Part shown: positions 43,855 through 53,682 of the stretch, piece by piece
How the letters are laid out: each line of letters starts with the position of its first letter
Position numbering within the stretch: position 1 is the first letter of the stretch
Assembly (NCBI RefSeq): GCF_900112245.1
Contig: NZ_FOYX01000001.1
Coordinates: forward strand, 1,289,856 to 1,353,855
Source: Maribacter stanieri
GTDB lineage: Bacteria > Bacteroidota > Bacteroidia > Flavobacteriales > Flavobacteriaceae
Length of the DNA stretch: 64,000 bases
Reading direction: 5' to 3'
The notes under the pieces: generated by a model
The model's input: the letters and a program-made list of their open reading frames with translations, nothing else
What the model was told of the DNA's origin: nothing
Databases searched by the model: none
Made by a program: the position numbers and the translations under genes

Positions 43855-45221
43855 TGATAAAAAGGTATAATACAGTTAAAGTATTTATTCAATCTTATTT
43901 TGAAGGGAATTCTAGAACTAACTTATTGGTCAAGAATGTGTTTTCCTCCTTAATCTTAAGAGGCTTGGGGACGGCGATAAACTTTCTCTTTGTTCCTTTG
44001 GTTATCAATTTTGTTAACGCAGAGCGATATGGTATTTGGTTAACGCTAAGTTCTGTATTAACATGGTTTACATTGTTGGACATAGGTTTTGGTAATGGTT
44101 TACGTAATAAGTTTTCAGAGGCAGTAGCACTTGATGATATAAAAGAACAGAGAAAGCTAGTACACACAACAGCAGCGGTACTAATTCTTATTTCAGCTTT
44201 AATTTTTACACTAAATATCATATTTACGAATCAAATTAAGTGGGATGAATTTCTAGGAGTGGATGTTTCGTACCGTACAGAATTACAGCAATTAGTATTC
44301 TTATTGATTTCGTTCTTTAGTTTACAATTTATATTTCAAATCTATAATCCCATACAATACGCATTACAGAAACCAGCAATGATTGCGAGAACAATATTGG
44401 TTGGTAATGCGCTAGGTTTAATCGGTATTTTATACTTAAGAGAATTTTCTGAGCCTTCATTATTTAATTTAGGTTTCGTGGTTATGGGGAGTAATGTGCT
44501 TTCCATATTCTTGTTTACGGCATATTTCTTTATTTTTCAAAGACGAGATTTAATACAGAAAATAGAAAGACCTACACTAGATACTTTAGGTTCAATTTTC
44601 TCTTTGGGTATTAAGTTTTTCTTCTTGAATATTGCGTATATGGTGCAATTTCAAACAAGTAACTTTTTAATAAGTAAGTACTTCACACCAGAAAAGGTTA
44701 CGGAGTTTAATATCGCTTTTAAACTCTTTAGCGTTGCATCTTTAATATTCGGTATAATCCTTAGTCCGGTGTGGAGTTCGGTTACCAATGCCCAGGTAAA
44801 CAATGATTATAGGTGGATTAAAAAGTTAATCAATAAGTTATTGCTGATCTGGGGTGTTATTGCAATAGGAAGCATTATTGTATTACTGATAGCACCAACT
44901 ATTTACAATTTATGGATTGGTGAAATAATAACGATACCATTTATAACCTCATTAGGTGTGCTATTGATTGTACTATCTAATTGCTTTTCAGAGATATTCA
45001 TAAGTGTTTTAAATGGTATGGGTAAAGTAAATTTGCAATTTTATATTTCCATTTTTGTAATCATATTCTTTGTCCCCATTGCTTATTATTTATCGGTAGA
45101 ATTAAGCTATGGTATTTTTGGAATTTGTATGGCTATTGTGATAACCAATGTTAATGGGTTGATCGTGGCGCCATATCAGGTGTATGTTGAAATGAGAAAA
45201 AATCGAAAATTACCAGCTTAA
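43854..45221 (+). CDS. Wzx-type polysaccharide flippase
   Basis: A 455-residue protein of about twelve to fourteen membrane spans from the MOP/RfbX superfamily. The N-terminal segment (VFSSLILRGLGTAINFLFVP) and WLTLSSVLTWFTLLDIGFGNGLRNK are hallmarks of oligosaccharide flippases in Bacteroidetes. It moves undecaprenyl-linked repeat units across the inner membrane. It starts within the stop of the wzy-like gene and is followed 22 bp later by a glycosyltransferase. A second, divergent Wzx homologue is encoded at 61382-62755. Confidence 0.9.
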   Translation: MIKRYNTVKVFIQSYFEGNSRTNLLVKNVFSSLILRGLGTAINFLFVPLVINFVNAERYGIWLTLSSVLTWFTLLDIGFGNGLRNKFSEAVALDDIKEQRKLVHTTAAVLILISALIFTLNIIFTNQIKWDEFLGVDVSYRTELQQLVFLLISFFSLQFIFQIYNPIQYALQKPAMIARTILVGNALGLIGILYLREFSEPSLFNLGFVVMGSNVLSIFLFTAYFFIFQRRDLIQKIERPTLDTLGSIFSLGIKFFFLNIAYMVQFQTSNFLISKYFTPEKVTEFNIAFKLFSVASLIFGIILSPVWSSVTNAQVNNDYRWIKKLINKLLLIWGVIAIGSIIVLLIAPTIYNLWIGEIITIPFITSLGVLLIVLSNCFSEIFISVLNGMGKVNLQFYISIFVIIFFVPIAYYLSVELSYGIFGICMAIVITNVNGLIVAPYQVYVEMRKNRKLPA

Positions 45222-45243
45222 TAGTAGAAATAAAGTAGAGAGA

Positions 45244-46128
45244 ATGCCAACTAAAGAAAATAAATTAATAACCGTTTTACTTACGTGTCACAACCGTAAG
45301 TTAAAGACTTATAGCTGCTTGGAAGCACTGTTTAATTGCACATTAGAAGAGGGTTTCGATTTAAATATTTTCTTGGTTGATGACGGTAGTACCGATGGTA
45401 CAACCGAATATTTACAGGGGAAATTTAAAAATCTTCAAATAATTCAGGGTACCGGAGATTTATTTTGGGCAGGTGGTATGCGAGCGGCATGGAAATTTGC
45501 TAATGAGCACGAAAAGAATACAGATTACTTTTTGCTATTAAACGATGATACCATCATATTTAAAGATACGATTACTAGATTGTTAAGGGATTTGAAATCA
45601 GTTGAGAACTCCAAAAGTATTATTGTAGGACCAACATCGGATCCAGATACAAAGAAAATATCTTATGGCGGACATCAACTATTAAATAGACTGACTTTTA
45701 AAAGTAAAATGTTAATCCCTAATGATGAGTTTCCTCAGAAATGTGAATTAGGTAATGCCAATATTATGTTGGTGCCAAAAGAGGTTTATCAAGAAATTGG
45801 CTCTTTAACAGAAAGCTATACACATGGTATCGCAGATTTTGACTACACCTTAAAAGCCTTAAAAAAAGGTATTAAAACGTATATCTCCAGTTCATATTGT
45901 GGCTATTGCACAAATGATCACGGAGTTAATTGGCTGCCTCAAGACAGTAATTTAAAAGAAAGAATAGCGTATTTGTATAGTCCTACGGGATTATCATATA
46001 AAGAATATATACAATTTGTTAAGGTGCATTTTCCGTTTCACCTACCGCAAGCATTCTTACTATTATGGGGTAAAACCTTATTTCCAATCATTTGGCAATT
46101 GTTTAAAAATGAAGACTATTTAAAATGA
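45244..46128 (+). CDS. Glycosyltransferase family 2
   Basis: A 294-residue GT-A fold enzyme. The N-terminal nucleotide-sugar region is ITVLLTCHNRKLKTYSCLEA, then LVDDGSTDGT (about 41-50) and the DxD-type FLLLNDDTIIF (about 97-107). The segment GTGDLFWAGGMRAAWKFA is typical of a rhamnosyltransferase-like subgroup often seen in Bacteroidetes capsule loci. The C-terminal part has a membrane-associating helix (FHLPQAFLLLWGKTLFPIIW). It is cytoplasmic and adds a sugar to the growing repeat unit. Sugar and linkage are unknown. It overlaps the next gene by 4 bp (ATGA). Confidence 0.9.
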   Translation: MPTKENKLITVLLTCHNRKLKTYSCLEALFNCTLEEGFDLNIFLVDDGSTDGTTEYLQGKFKNLQIIQGTGDLFWAGGMRAAWKFANEHEKNTDYFLLLNDDTIIFKDTITRLLRDLKSVENSKSIIVGPTSDPDTKKISYGGHQLLNRLTFKSKMLIPNDEFPQKCELGNANIMLVPKEVYQEIGSLTESYTHGIADFDYTLKALKKGIKTYISSSYCGYCTNDHGVNWLPQDSNLKERIAYLYSPTGLSYKEYIQFVKVHFPFHLPQAFLLLWGKTLFPIIWQLFKNEDYLK

Positions 46129-47060
46129 AAACAGAAACAGCACAAGCACCAGTACTTTTTATCATTTTTAATAGGCCCGAACAAACAAAAAAGGTTTTTG
46201 ACATGATACGAAAGGCGCAACCTAAAAAACTCTATGTTGCGGCCGATGGACCACGAAATAACGGAAAGGACAATCAATGTTGTAAAGAAACTAGAGCTAT
46301 TATAGATTTAGTGGATTGGGACTGTGAGGTTAAAACACTTTTCAGGGAAGAAAATATTGGCTGTGGGCTAGGACCTAAAACTGCTATAGATTGGTTTTTT
46401 GAAAATGAAGAAGCGGGTATTATTTTAGAGGATGATTGTTTGCCTTCAGCTAGTTTTTTTAGATTTTGCTCAGAGCTTTTAATAAAATATAAAGATAACA
46501 ATCAGATTATGCATATTGGTGGTTCTAACTTTCAGAACGGCTATATCTCAGATTCAGATTACTCGTATTACTTCTCTTATTTTAGTCATGAGTGGGGTTG
46601 GGCAAGTTGGAGAAGAGCATGGAAAAACTATGATTATGAAGTTTCTACATATCCTGAGTTAAAAAGGAAAGGATACTTTGATAAGTATTTTTCAAATTTT
46701 ATTGAAAAGAAATATCGTTTAAGCAAAATTGAAAAAACTATTAAAGCTAAAGAGGTCTCTTGGTGGGACTATCAATGGGACTACACCAAACTGGTAAACT
46801 CTGGCTTGTCAATTATACCAAATCAAAACATGATCAAAAATGTTGGGTTTGGTGAAGATGCCACACATACTATTAGTGCCAATGATGCAAGGCAATATAA
46901 TGAAGCACAAGAAATTGATTTTCCGTTAGCCCATCCTAACTTTATTATTAGGAATGTAAAGGCAGATAGAAGGTATTTCAAATTTTTCTTTAAAGACACT
47001 ATAGTACGCAGAAAAATACTCGGTTTTTTAAGAATTCCAGGGTATTCTACCAATGGGTAA
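46125..47060 (+). CDS. Nucleotide-diphospho-sugar transferase-like glycosyltransferase (HlpA-like)
   Basis: A 311-residue protein with a GT-A-like N-terminus (VLFIIFNRPEQTKKVFDMI, then KLYVAADGPR), the acidic motif GIILEDDCLPS (about 104-114) and the conserved WGWASWRRAW segment (about 160-169). That combination is typical of proteins annotated as hemolysin-like HlpA or sugar transferases in polysaccharide loci. It has no signal peptide and no membrane span. It overlaps the upstream GT2 gene by 4 bp and is the last gene of the plus-strand block that starts at wza. It probably transfers a sugar, but the donor cannot be inferred. Confidence 0.75.
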   Translation: MKTETAQAPVLFIIFNRPEQTKKVFDMIRKAQPKKLYVAADGPRNNGKDNQCCKETRAIIDLVDWDCEVKTLFREENIGCGLGPKTAIDWFFENEEAGIILEDDCLPSASFFRFCSELLIKYKDNNQIMHIGGSNFQNGYISDSDYSYYFSYFSHEWGWASWRRAWKNYDYEVSTYPELKRKGYFDKYFSNFIEKKYRLSKIEKTIKAKEVSWWDYQWDYTKLVNSGLSIIPNQNMIKNVGFGEDATHTISANDARQYNEAQEIDFPLAHPNFIIRNVKADRRYFKFFFKDTIVRRKILGFLRIPGYSTNG

Positions 47061-47104
47061 TATTTTGATTATTCTTTTGCTCACTTATAATTATTGAATT
47101 CTCC

Positions 47105-48517
47105 TTAATCACAATTAAAATTAAGAACTATAGGGTTTCTAGGTTCAAAATCTATATCTGTTCTATAGTCAATAACGTCAAAATTATGCTCTGGCCAAAC
47201 AATATTGGTAGGGTTGCATGAATTGAAAACTATACAGTCGTTTATACTATTTCCACCGGTATTGGCCGTAGTTCCAAAAGCACCGAAAATTAGGGAGTTA
47301 GAGGTAGATTTCCCTCTGTTTTGACCAAGTTCGCCACATATAATCTGTTTGGCACGTATTCTTGTAAAACTTACATTTTTAGAGCCTTCTACAGATGAGA
47401 CTACACCGTTGCCCATTTCTAAAAAATCTACATCCTCAACTATTCCTCCATAACCACCTCTTGCACCCTCGGTATTTTGGTCTTCAAATAGTACACCAAC
47501 ACCGGTAGGGCTGTTGTTGCCAACGATCAACCCTTTTTTTATCTGCTGCCCGCCACTTTTATAAATACTTACATTGTCTTCTGTCCAGGCAATATCGCGG
47601 TCGTTTATTACAGAGAAGTTTTCTAAGAGCCCGCCTATACACTTGTCATATTGTACTAATTGACCTCTAGGGAAAGGCCCTCTCATATTATGCCCCTCAA
47701 TATATTTTAAAATAGAATTATCACATTGATTTAAGCGAATACCGGTAGAACCATCTTCAACTCTAACATTCGTAATTACTATATTTTGAGAACCTATTCC
47801 TTCTATACAATTTCTATCAGCATCTTCTAAGGGGCCTTTTGCTGGTGCGTTAACGTATTTAATAGAGCAATTTTTTATCGTGAGATTATCTGCACTTGTA
47901 AATTTAATACCCATAAATTTCCCGGTATATTCAATAATGCAATTAGAAATTACTACTCCTGTGTAATTATTGATTTCAATACCGTGTTGGTTAGATGTTC
48001 TAATATAAAGGTTTTCTATTCGTTGGTTATTTGCACTTACTTTTATAGGTCCAGAATCTTGTAAATTAGAAGTACAAATATTACCAATAATGCTTGGTAT
48101 TATTTTGTACGTTTCTTTAGTTCCATTTTCAGCAGTAACGGTATAAGTTCTTTCATGACTAAAATCTTGTGTTGCTTTAGAAGTGGGACTTACCGTAGAC
48201 CCTGGTGATAATACTATGGTAGGTACTAATTTCTCAATAGGTATTAATAGAGGATCGAGCTCAACATACACTGTTTTTGTATTTTCATCAAGAGTACCAA
48301 TAATATCTGTGGTCAAACCATTATTGTCAACAGAAAGAAAACTAAAATTCGTGATTTTTGCATTTGAGATGGCAATAGGTTCTTCAGCAGCTTCACCTAT
48401 CTCTTTTAAAAGGTCGGTTTCAGAAGCACAAGAACTTAATTGTAACAAAGGGAATGTTAAAGATATAAAGAATAGAAGTGTGGCATTTATAGATGTAGGT
48501 CTGATCATATTTATCAA
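47105..48517 (-). CDS. Right-handed beta-helix lipoprotein with N-terminal cadherin-like domain
   Basis: A 470-residue lipoprotein with lipobox LSSC (Cys30). Residues about 48-142 form a DUF5018/cadherin-like domain (pattern ISNAKITNFSF ... TYTVTAENGTKETYKI), often found before carbohydrate-active domains in Bacteroidetes. Residues about 150-440 show repeated beta-helix rungs such as NNYTGVVISNCIIEY, ADNLTIKNCSIKYV and SQNIVITNVRVED, the pectate-lyase-like fold. It lies at the surface or periplasm. The fold and position in a polysaccharide region suggest a lyase, epimerase or binding protein for the exported glycan. It is convergent with the plus-strand glycosyltransferase block. Confidence 0.75.
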   Translation of the reverse strand: MINMIRPTSINATLLFFISLTFPLLQLSSCASETDLLKEIGEAAEEPIAISNAKITNFSFLSVDNNGLTTDIIGTLDENTKTVYVELDPLLIPIEKLVPTIVLSPGSTVSPTSKATQDFSHERTYTVTAENGTKETYKIIPSIIGNICTSNLQDSGPIKVSANNQRIENLYIRTSNQHGIEINNYTGVVISNCIIEYTGKFMGIKFTSADNLTIKNCSIKYVNAPAKGPLEDADRNCIEGIGSQNIVITNVRVEDGSTGIRLNQCDNSILKYIEGHNMRGPFPRGQLVQYDKCIGGLLENFSVINDRDIAWTEDNVSIYKSGGQQIKKGLIVGNNSPTGVGVLFEDQNTEGARGGYGGIVEDVDFLEMGNGVVSSVEGSKNVSFTRIRAKQIICGELGQNRGKSTSNSLIFGAFGTTANTGGNSINDCIVFNSCNPTNIVWPEHNFDVIDYRTDIDFEPRNPIVLNFNCD

Positions 48518-48983
48518 ATATTCGGTAATGATTTTAGATCTTAAAATTCTGTAAGAGTTTATTAGTTCGCAGTTAGTTTTTGTGCTTCATATAATTTAGG
48601 GGAATATGATTAGAACAAGAATTTAAAAGCTTTTAATTAAGGTTGTAAAGATAATTTTAAAATATTAAAGTACAGATTTTCAAATCTTTAAGATAAGTTA
48701 AATAATAATATAATTTAATCGACAACAGTTTTTGTAAGATTAGTAACACACATTAATGTAAAGAAACTTTATTTCTTGTAATATAATGCGCTGCAACCTA
48801 CGCTATAACTATATTTTTCTGCATATCAACAGAAGAAATTTATGGTTGAAGGCGAAATAAATATATTTGTTTCAACAACCATTAACCCCCGATATAATTA
48901 TAATAATTGTTTAAAAAAGTTCAAAAATGTGTATTGATTTTCCATTTGAACAAAAATTGTAATTACGGTTTTTTTAGAAATTT
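48518..48983 (+). promoter_or_regulatory. Intergenic region with a -7 element for the WecG-like gene
   Basis: About 465 bp of AT-rich DNA between divergent genes. An exact TAnnTTTG match, TATATTTG, lies at 48862-48869 and points to the WecG/TagA-like gene, with a leader of about 110 nt. No coding sequence, repeat or terminator was seen. Confidence 0.4.
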
Positions 48984-49748
48984 ATGATGCTTACTGAAGT
49001 TGACTCAAAGGTGGTATGCCTTGGTTATCCTATTTACAAATCTTCACTTGATGATTTGCCATTAAAATCTAAATTATTGGTAAGTACAATCAATCAATAT
49101 TCTTTCTGTATAGCAGAAGAAGATATAGAATTTAAAAAAGCGTTGTTGGGTAGCGATATTATTCTTCCCGATGGTATTGGTATTACATTAGCTGCAAAAT
49201 GGTTGAATAGTGCTACAATTAAAAAAATTGCAGGTGCAGATTTTCATGAGTTTCAATTAAAACGGTTAAATGAAATACATGGATCTTGTTTTTACTTAGG
49301 GGCAAGCAGTGAAACTTTGGCTAAAATTGAGTCTCGTTTAAAGATTGAATATCCAAATATTAGATTTGCTAGTTATGCGCCACCATTTAAACCCGTATTT
49401 ACCGAAGAAGAGAATCTAAGTATGATCGAAGCTGTTAATAGTTTTAATCCAGATGTGCTATTCGTAGGTATGACTGCTCCAAAACAAGAAAAATGGAGCC
49501 ATGCAAATAAAAATCTTCTTGATGCTAAAATCATATGTTCTATTGGTGCTGTTTTTGATTTTTATGCGGGCACTGTAGAAAGACCAAGTAAGCTATGGAG
49601 AGATTTGGGCCTTGAGTGGTTAGGTCGTTTAGTAAAAGAACCCAAGCGAATGACTAAACGTTATCTCTACTATGGTGTTGTATATGCTGTATATTTGGTA
49701 AAGGCGAAGTTTGCGCCAAAATATGAGATTAGTGAAGAGGTGAGATAG
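48984..49748 (+). CDS. WecG/TagA/CpsF-family glycosyltransferase
   Basis: A 254-residue GT26 enzyme. The family signatures are ILPDGIGITLAAKWL (about 55-69), KKIAGADFHE, CFYLGASSETL, DVLFVGMTAPKQEKW (about 153-167) and the basic WLGRLVKEPKRMTKRYL near the C-terminus. The C-terminal amphipathic part mediates membrane association. Members transfer N-acetylmannosamine or its uronic acid, or another sugar, to a lipid-linked acceptor. It is a single plus-strand gene between oppositely oriented polysaccharide blocks and appears to have its own promoter. The acceptor and donor are not readable. Confidence 0.93.
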   Translation: MMLTEVDSKVVCLGYPIYKSSLDDLPLKSKLLVSTINQYSFCIAEEDIEFKKALLGSDIILPDGIGITLAAKWLNSATIKKIAGADFHEFQLKRLNEIHGSCFYLGASSETLAKIESRLKIEYPNIRFASYAPPFKPVFTEEENLSMIEAVNSFNPDVLFVGMTAPKQEKWSHANKNLLDAKIICSIGAVFDFYAGTVERPSKLWRDLGLEWLGRLVKEPKRMTKRYLYYGVVYAVYLVKAKFAPKYEISEEVR

Positions 49749-49896
49749 TTACTTAGAATATCAAAAGAAGATTATTGGGAGTTGAATTAATTAATTTATT
49801 TAAGATTTATCAGAGTTAGCAGCTATACTCTTCGGTGCTTTTTGTTTCGATAATACCATTTTAAATTTTGATAAACATTCTTCAACTAAAGATTGT

Positions 49897-50835
49897 TTAT
49901 ATGTCGTTAATAATCTTCTTCTTATTTAAAATTTGTATTTTTTTAATATGAGTGAGCATTATTTTGGCTAGTTTATTTTGCCCATTATCGCTTAAATGTA
50001 TAACGTCTCTATAATCTAAATCATTAAAGTCAAAGTCAAGTTCTTTTATTAAATCTATATTATTTTTAGTAGCCCATTCTATTATTTCATTCCCTTGATT
50101 ATTATACTCTTGGTTATGTAATTCTGTTTTTTCTGCATGTAAATAGACTATTAAAGGTATCTGTAAACTATCTGATAGTATTTTTAATTCTTGAAACCCA
50201 GGATTGAAAACCAATCCTTTTTTTTGAATACCTTGCGCCGCTTTTTCGTCGGGATCTAATTTTTCATTCTTTTTAGTAAATATTTTATTTACTCTAGGTC
50301 TTACATAACGATCTAAAAGTTCCCACCATGCTAATTTATATTGATGTTCTGGGTAAGAGTTATGATTGCCAACTACAGGTTGAAAGTCCATAACGTCATA
50401 TGCATCGTGGCTATTTACAACTAAAAACATAGCAGCTGCATTAAATGTGCCTTTCTGTTTTAAGTAAGCAGCACAGTTATCAGGACCCCAACTACCAACT
50501 GAAATGTTTAACATTTGATAGTTAGGCATCTGGTTATTGAATATAGATGTTGCTATATTATTTTGGTCGGATTGAGTACCGCCTGACAAAACAGAATCAC
50601 CTAAACCAAGTATCGTAATTTTTGTGCTATCAGGTTCGTTACTTCTTTGCGAGAAAGAATTAATCTGAATTTGATTTCCAAAACGGCTATTATCTTGGTT
50701 AGGAGCGAAAATATATTCGTACTTGCTACTTTCTTGATAAAGTGGAGCATGACATAAACCTAAGAAAAAGCGCAGTGAGAATTCGCTTATTAAAATAAAA
50801 ATTAAACCGCGAAAAATAATTTTAGTTTTAATCAA
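49897..50835 (-). CDS. SGNH/GDSL-like hydrolase, membrane-anchored
   Basis: A 312-residue protein with an N-terminal membrane anchor (about 5-28). The SGNH block I is ITILGLGDSVLSGG (about 72-85, candidate Ser in GDSV). An Asn is present in VVNSHDAYD, and the C-terminal Asp-His dyad is in DYRDVIHLSDNGQ (about 280-292). The active site faces the periplasm. Such proteins in polysaccharide loci are often O-acetyl esterases or acetyltransferase partners (AlgX/AlgJ-like), which would fit the two O-acyltransferase genes downstream on the same strand. It is the last gene of the long minus-strand polysaccharide block. Confidence 0.7.
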   Translation of the reverse strand: MIKTKIIFRGLIFILISEFSLRFFLGLCHAPLYQESSKYEYIFAPNQDNSRFGNQIQINSFSQRSNEPDSTKITILGLGDSVLSGGTQSDQNNIATSIFNNQMPNYQMLNISVGSWGPDNCAAYLKQKGTFNAAAMFLVVNSHDAYDVMDFQPVVGNHNSYPEHQYKLAWWELLDRYVRPRVNKIFTKKNEKLDPDEKAAQGIQKKGLVFNPGFQELKILSDSLQIPLIVYLHAEKTELHNQEYNNQGNEIIEWATKNNIDLIKELDFDFNDLDYRDVIHLSDNGQNKLAKIMLTHIKKIQILNKKKIINDI

Positions 50836-51059
50836 AGTGTATTTTAATTATATGCTATAGTTTAATAAAGTGAGAAACAAATATTTTTTACTTTTTAATA
50901 ACTCTATTTTTGATAGGGGGTGACAAAAAACCTGATTATTAAATATAAATAATTGTTAACACAAGTAATTTATATACACATATTTGAGAAGCAATTTTTT
51001 ATAGTTTATATTCTGTTTTAATCGATAAAGTGTAGGGAAGAGGAAGAAAATTGAATTTA

Positions 51060-51962
51060 TTATAATCTTATATTATAGTTCTGATTTAAGAATTTTTTTA
51101 TTTTTACTTTATCCGAGCCACAAGCCTTTTTTATTTCAAATACTTTTGCATCTACTAATGTTCGGTACCACCAGCCTTGTAAAAAATGCCATAGAAAACC
51201 TTCTTTGCCTTGTGTAAAACCAAATTTGAAAATATATCTGTAGATAAAGTAGATAAAAGATCGCCAGAATAGTGGCATGCTGGCATACTTCTCTTTCTTG
51301 TCCCGTTTAGATTGCGCATCATCAGACATTGCAAGTGTTACAGTTTGATTTGATGGTTCTATTAGTTGGAACTCCAAATTCAGTAACTCTACTGCTTCTC
51401 GAATAGAATAATTATTATGTTTTTCTATCCACCAACCTAGAGGATTTAAGTTATGATCAATGAAATAACCATCAAACATTATGCTTTCGCCCTCTGTAAG
51501 AACAATATGTTCATCCATCCAACGGTCTTCGCAAACTCCTTTTTGATAACGAAACATTCGCAACATATACATCTGAATCATACCTTTAGTCATCAACTTG
51601 TCTAGAAAATACATTTTCCTTTCAAATACAATACCCGAAATATTTGCTTTTAGTTTGTGCGTTTTTTCGTTGATTTCAAATATTAACTCATCTGTTAAAT
51701 ATTCATCGGCATCTAATCGAAATACCCATTCTGTTGTAATTGGTAAATTTACTAGGGCCCAATTAACTTGTTTTGCATGATTATTTTCCCATTTATTTTG
51801 GTATACTTTTGCTCCTAATGATTCCGATATTTCTACAGTTTTATCTGAAGAGTAAGAATCTACAATGTATACGATTTTAGAAAATCGTTGTGCATTTTTG
51901 ATGCAACGCTCAATATGCTTTTCTTCATTATAGGTCAGAATAAATGTAGAGATTGGTGGCAT
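51060..51962 (-). CDS. Glycosyltransferase family 2 (WaaE/KdtX-like)
   Basis: A 300-residue GT-A enzyme. FILTYNEEKHIERCI (about 7-21), IVDSYSSDKTVE (about 33-44) and WVFRLDADEYL (the DxD region, about 79-89) are visible, and WENNHAKQVNWAL matches the WaaE-type subgroup of LPS-core or capsule beta-glucosyltransferases. The C-terminal region has basic/aromatic helices (FWRSFIYFIYRYIFKFG) that could associate with the membrane. The start overlaps the stop of the acetyltransferase gene by one base, showing translational coupling. Confidence 0.88.
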   Translation of the reverse strand: MPPISTFILTYNEEKHIERCIKNAQRFSKIVYIVDSYSSDKTVEISESLGAKVYQNKWENNHAKQVNWALVNLPITTEWVFRLDADEYLTDELIFEINEKTHKLKANISGIVFERKMYFLDKLMTKGMIQMYMLRMFRYQKGVCEDRWMDEHIVLTEGESIMFDGYFIDHNLNPLGWWIEKHNNYSIREAVELLNLEFQLIEPSNQTVTLAMSDDAQSKRDKKEKYASMPLFWRSFIYFIYRYIFKFGFTQGKEGFLWHFLQGWWYRTLVDAKVFEIKKACGSDKVKIKKFLNQNYNIRL

Positions 51963-52516
51963 TAGTCTTTAATTACGCGTTTCTTAATAAATTTTGAAGG
52001 ATTACCACCTACAATTGTCCATGAGTCAATATTTTTAAAAACGCATGCTCTCGCTCCCACAATAGCGCCTTTTCCAATTGTAACACCTGGTCCTATAAAA
52101 GCCTCAGCAGCAACCCATGCGTTTTCATCTATAACAATTGGAGCTACGAATAAATCATGAGATTTACTTGTGTAATCGTGGCCAGATGCACATAAAGAAC
52201 TATGCTGCGAAACCGTCACATTCTTCTTTAATGTAATTCTTCCTTGATTATAACAATTAACCCCCTGTCCTATACAAGAATAGTCACCTACCTCTAAATT
52301 CCATGGGGCCCATATCTTTACATTGGCATGGACGATACTTTTATAAGACACTTTTGCTCCAAAGAGTCTCAGAACAAAAATTCTCCATTTTCGAAAAAAT
52401 CTAACAGAAAAGGGTCGAAAAAATAATAAACTTATAGTTATCCACACCAATCTTCCCATCTTATTCGAAAAAGAGAATTGATGTCTAGTCTTTGCCATGT
52501 TGTAGTCATCGCTCAT
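51962..52516 (-). CDS. WcaF-like O-acetyltransferase (left-handed beta-helix)
   Basis: A 184-residue hexapeptide-repeat acyltransferase that uses acetyl-CoA. Repeats are evident in IWAPWNLEVGDYSCIGQGV and later GPGVTIGKGAIVGARACVF. The region SSLCASGHDYTSKSHDL contains the catalytic His of the family (about residue 115). The protein resembles WcaF and related colanic-acid acetyltransferases. It would acetylate a nucleotide sugar or lipid-linked sugar of the repeat unit. It lies 26 bp downstream of the pyruvyltransferase gene and overlaps the next GT2 by one base. Confidence 0.88.
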   Translation of the reverse strand: MSDDYNMAKTRHQFSFSNKMGRLVWITISLLFFRPFSVRFFRKWRIFVLRLFGAKVSYKSIVHANVKIWAPWNLEVGDYSCIGQGVNCYNQGRITLKKNVTVSQHSSLCASGHDYTSKSHDLFVAPIVIDENAWVAAEAFIGPGVTIGKGAIVGARACVFKNIDSWTIVGGNPSKFIKKRVIKD

Positions 52517-52542
52517 AGTCTAATCTTTATTTACGTTAATAA

Positions 52543-53682
52543 TTAACCTAGTGACCGTTTTAGAAACTCTATTGAAATATCTATTTGATTGTCTAATTTT
52601 GACTTCACATCATGAAAATCTATACTCTTCAACTGTGTCAAATCAACATCATCTCCTTCTTGCAATAAACGATTTTTAAGACCGACAATATTCATTAGAC
52701 TTTCTTGTCTACTATTATTATTTTTACTCGTTGGGGTTATCGTATAAAATGGTTTTTCAAAAATCAAAGAAAATATACTTCCGTGAAATGAAGTGGTTAA
52801 AACTACACTTGCACCATTATATAAACCTAGAAATTCTGCTGGACCAAAATCTCTAATATTCAATATTTTGTCATCTGATTCTAATGGCATTTCATTCTTA
52901 CAAATACGGATGATTTTATAACCAGTGTCTTTTTGGATTTTATAAGCCAAATCTTCAGCGTATTTATTCTTCTTAAATATAAAAACCAAAATATAAGGTT
53001 CAGATTGTTTGTAGGGAATCATTAAATTTTTCCAATCATTTTTTGAAAGTAAAAGAGTGGGGTCTACAACGTGTGTAGCATTCTTTCCTGTGCTACTTTT
53101 TATTATATCTACGCCGTCTGCTTCCCTGGTACTAATATGTTTTAAATTATTAATCCACTTTTTGTATTGAGGGTAATAGACTTCGTTTATACTGCCTACA
53201 CCAAAGCTGGATGCATATGAAACCTTATTAGATTCATTTGGTGCAAATGTGAGAAAGTAAGGTGCTATGTTGGTCCCATTATTAGGATTCCAAACCTGAT
53301 CACTACCAACGATATAATTCTCATATTCTGGTTTAGCATTATATAATTCCGAATAGCTCCTATATGCCTTAGATGTTGCTGTGTGCTTTTTATGAAAGTC
53401 ATCAAACCGTTGCTTTCTCCTCTTTGCTATTTCAGGATATTTTAATGCACTATATTTATCCAGCCATTTTAAAACTAAATCTTTTAATTTATTTTTAGCT
53501 GAAGTCTTGATTAATGGTCGAGATGAATTTTCACTTTTATATTCTGGATTCTTGTAATAGAGGTAATTAATAATTTCATTTTCATAGCCCATCTTTTTAA
53601 GTTTATGGTGTAAGGCAAATGCCTGCAACTCGGCACCATAATTATTGACATTGAGTATTGTAATTATTCCTATTCTTTTCAT
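52543..53682 (-). CDS. Polysaccharide pyruvyl transferase family protein
   Basis: A 379-residue cytoplasmic enzyme of the PS_pyruv_trans family. The N-terminal segment IGIITILNVNNYGAELQAFA (4-23) is the family hallmark, followed by NYIVGSDQVWNP (about 141-152) and TSFHGSIFSLIFEKPF (about 302-317). It adds a pyruvate ketal to a sugar using phosphoenolpyruvate, which makes the polymer acidic. It overlaps the upstream glycosyltransferase gene by 4 bp. The acceptor sugar is unknown. Confidence 0.92.
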   Translation of the reverse strand: MKRIGIITILNVNNYGAELQAFALHHKLKKMGYENEIINYLYYKNPEYKSENSSRPLIKTSAKNKLKDLVLKWLDKYSALKYPEIAKRRKQRFDDFHKKHTATSKAYRSYSELYNAKPEYENYIVGSDQVWNPNNGTNIAPYFLTFAPNESNKVSYASSFGVGSINEVYYPQYKKWINNLKHISTREADGVDIIKSSTGKNATHVVDPTLLLSKNDWKNLMIPYKQSEPYILVFIFKKNKYAEDLAYKIQKDTGYKIIRICKNEMPLESDDKILNIRDFGPAEFLGLYNGASVVLTTSFHGSIFSLIFEKPFYTITPTSKNNNSRQESLMNIVGLKNRLLQEGDDVDLTQLKSIDFHDVKSKLDNQIDISIEFLKRSLG

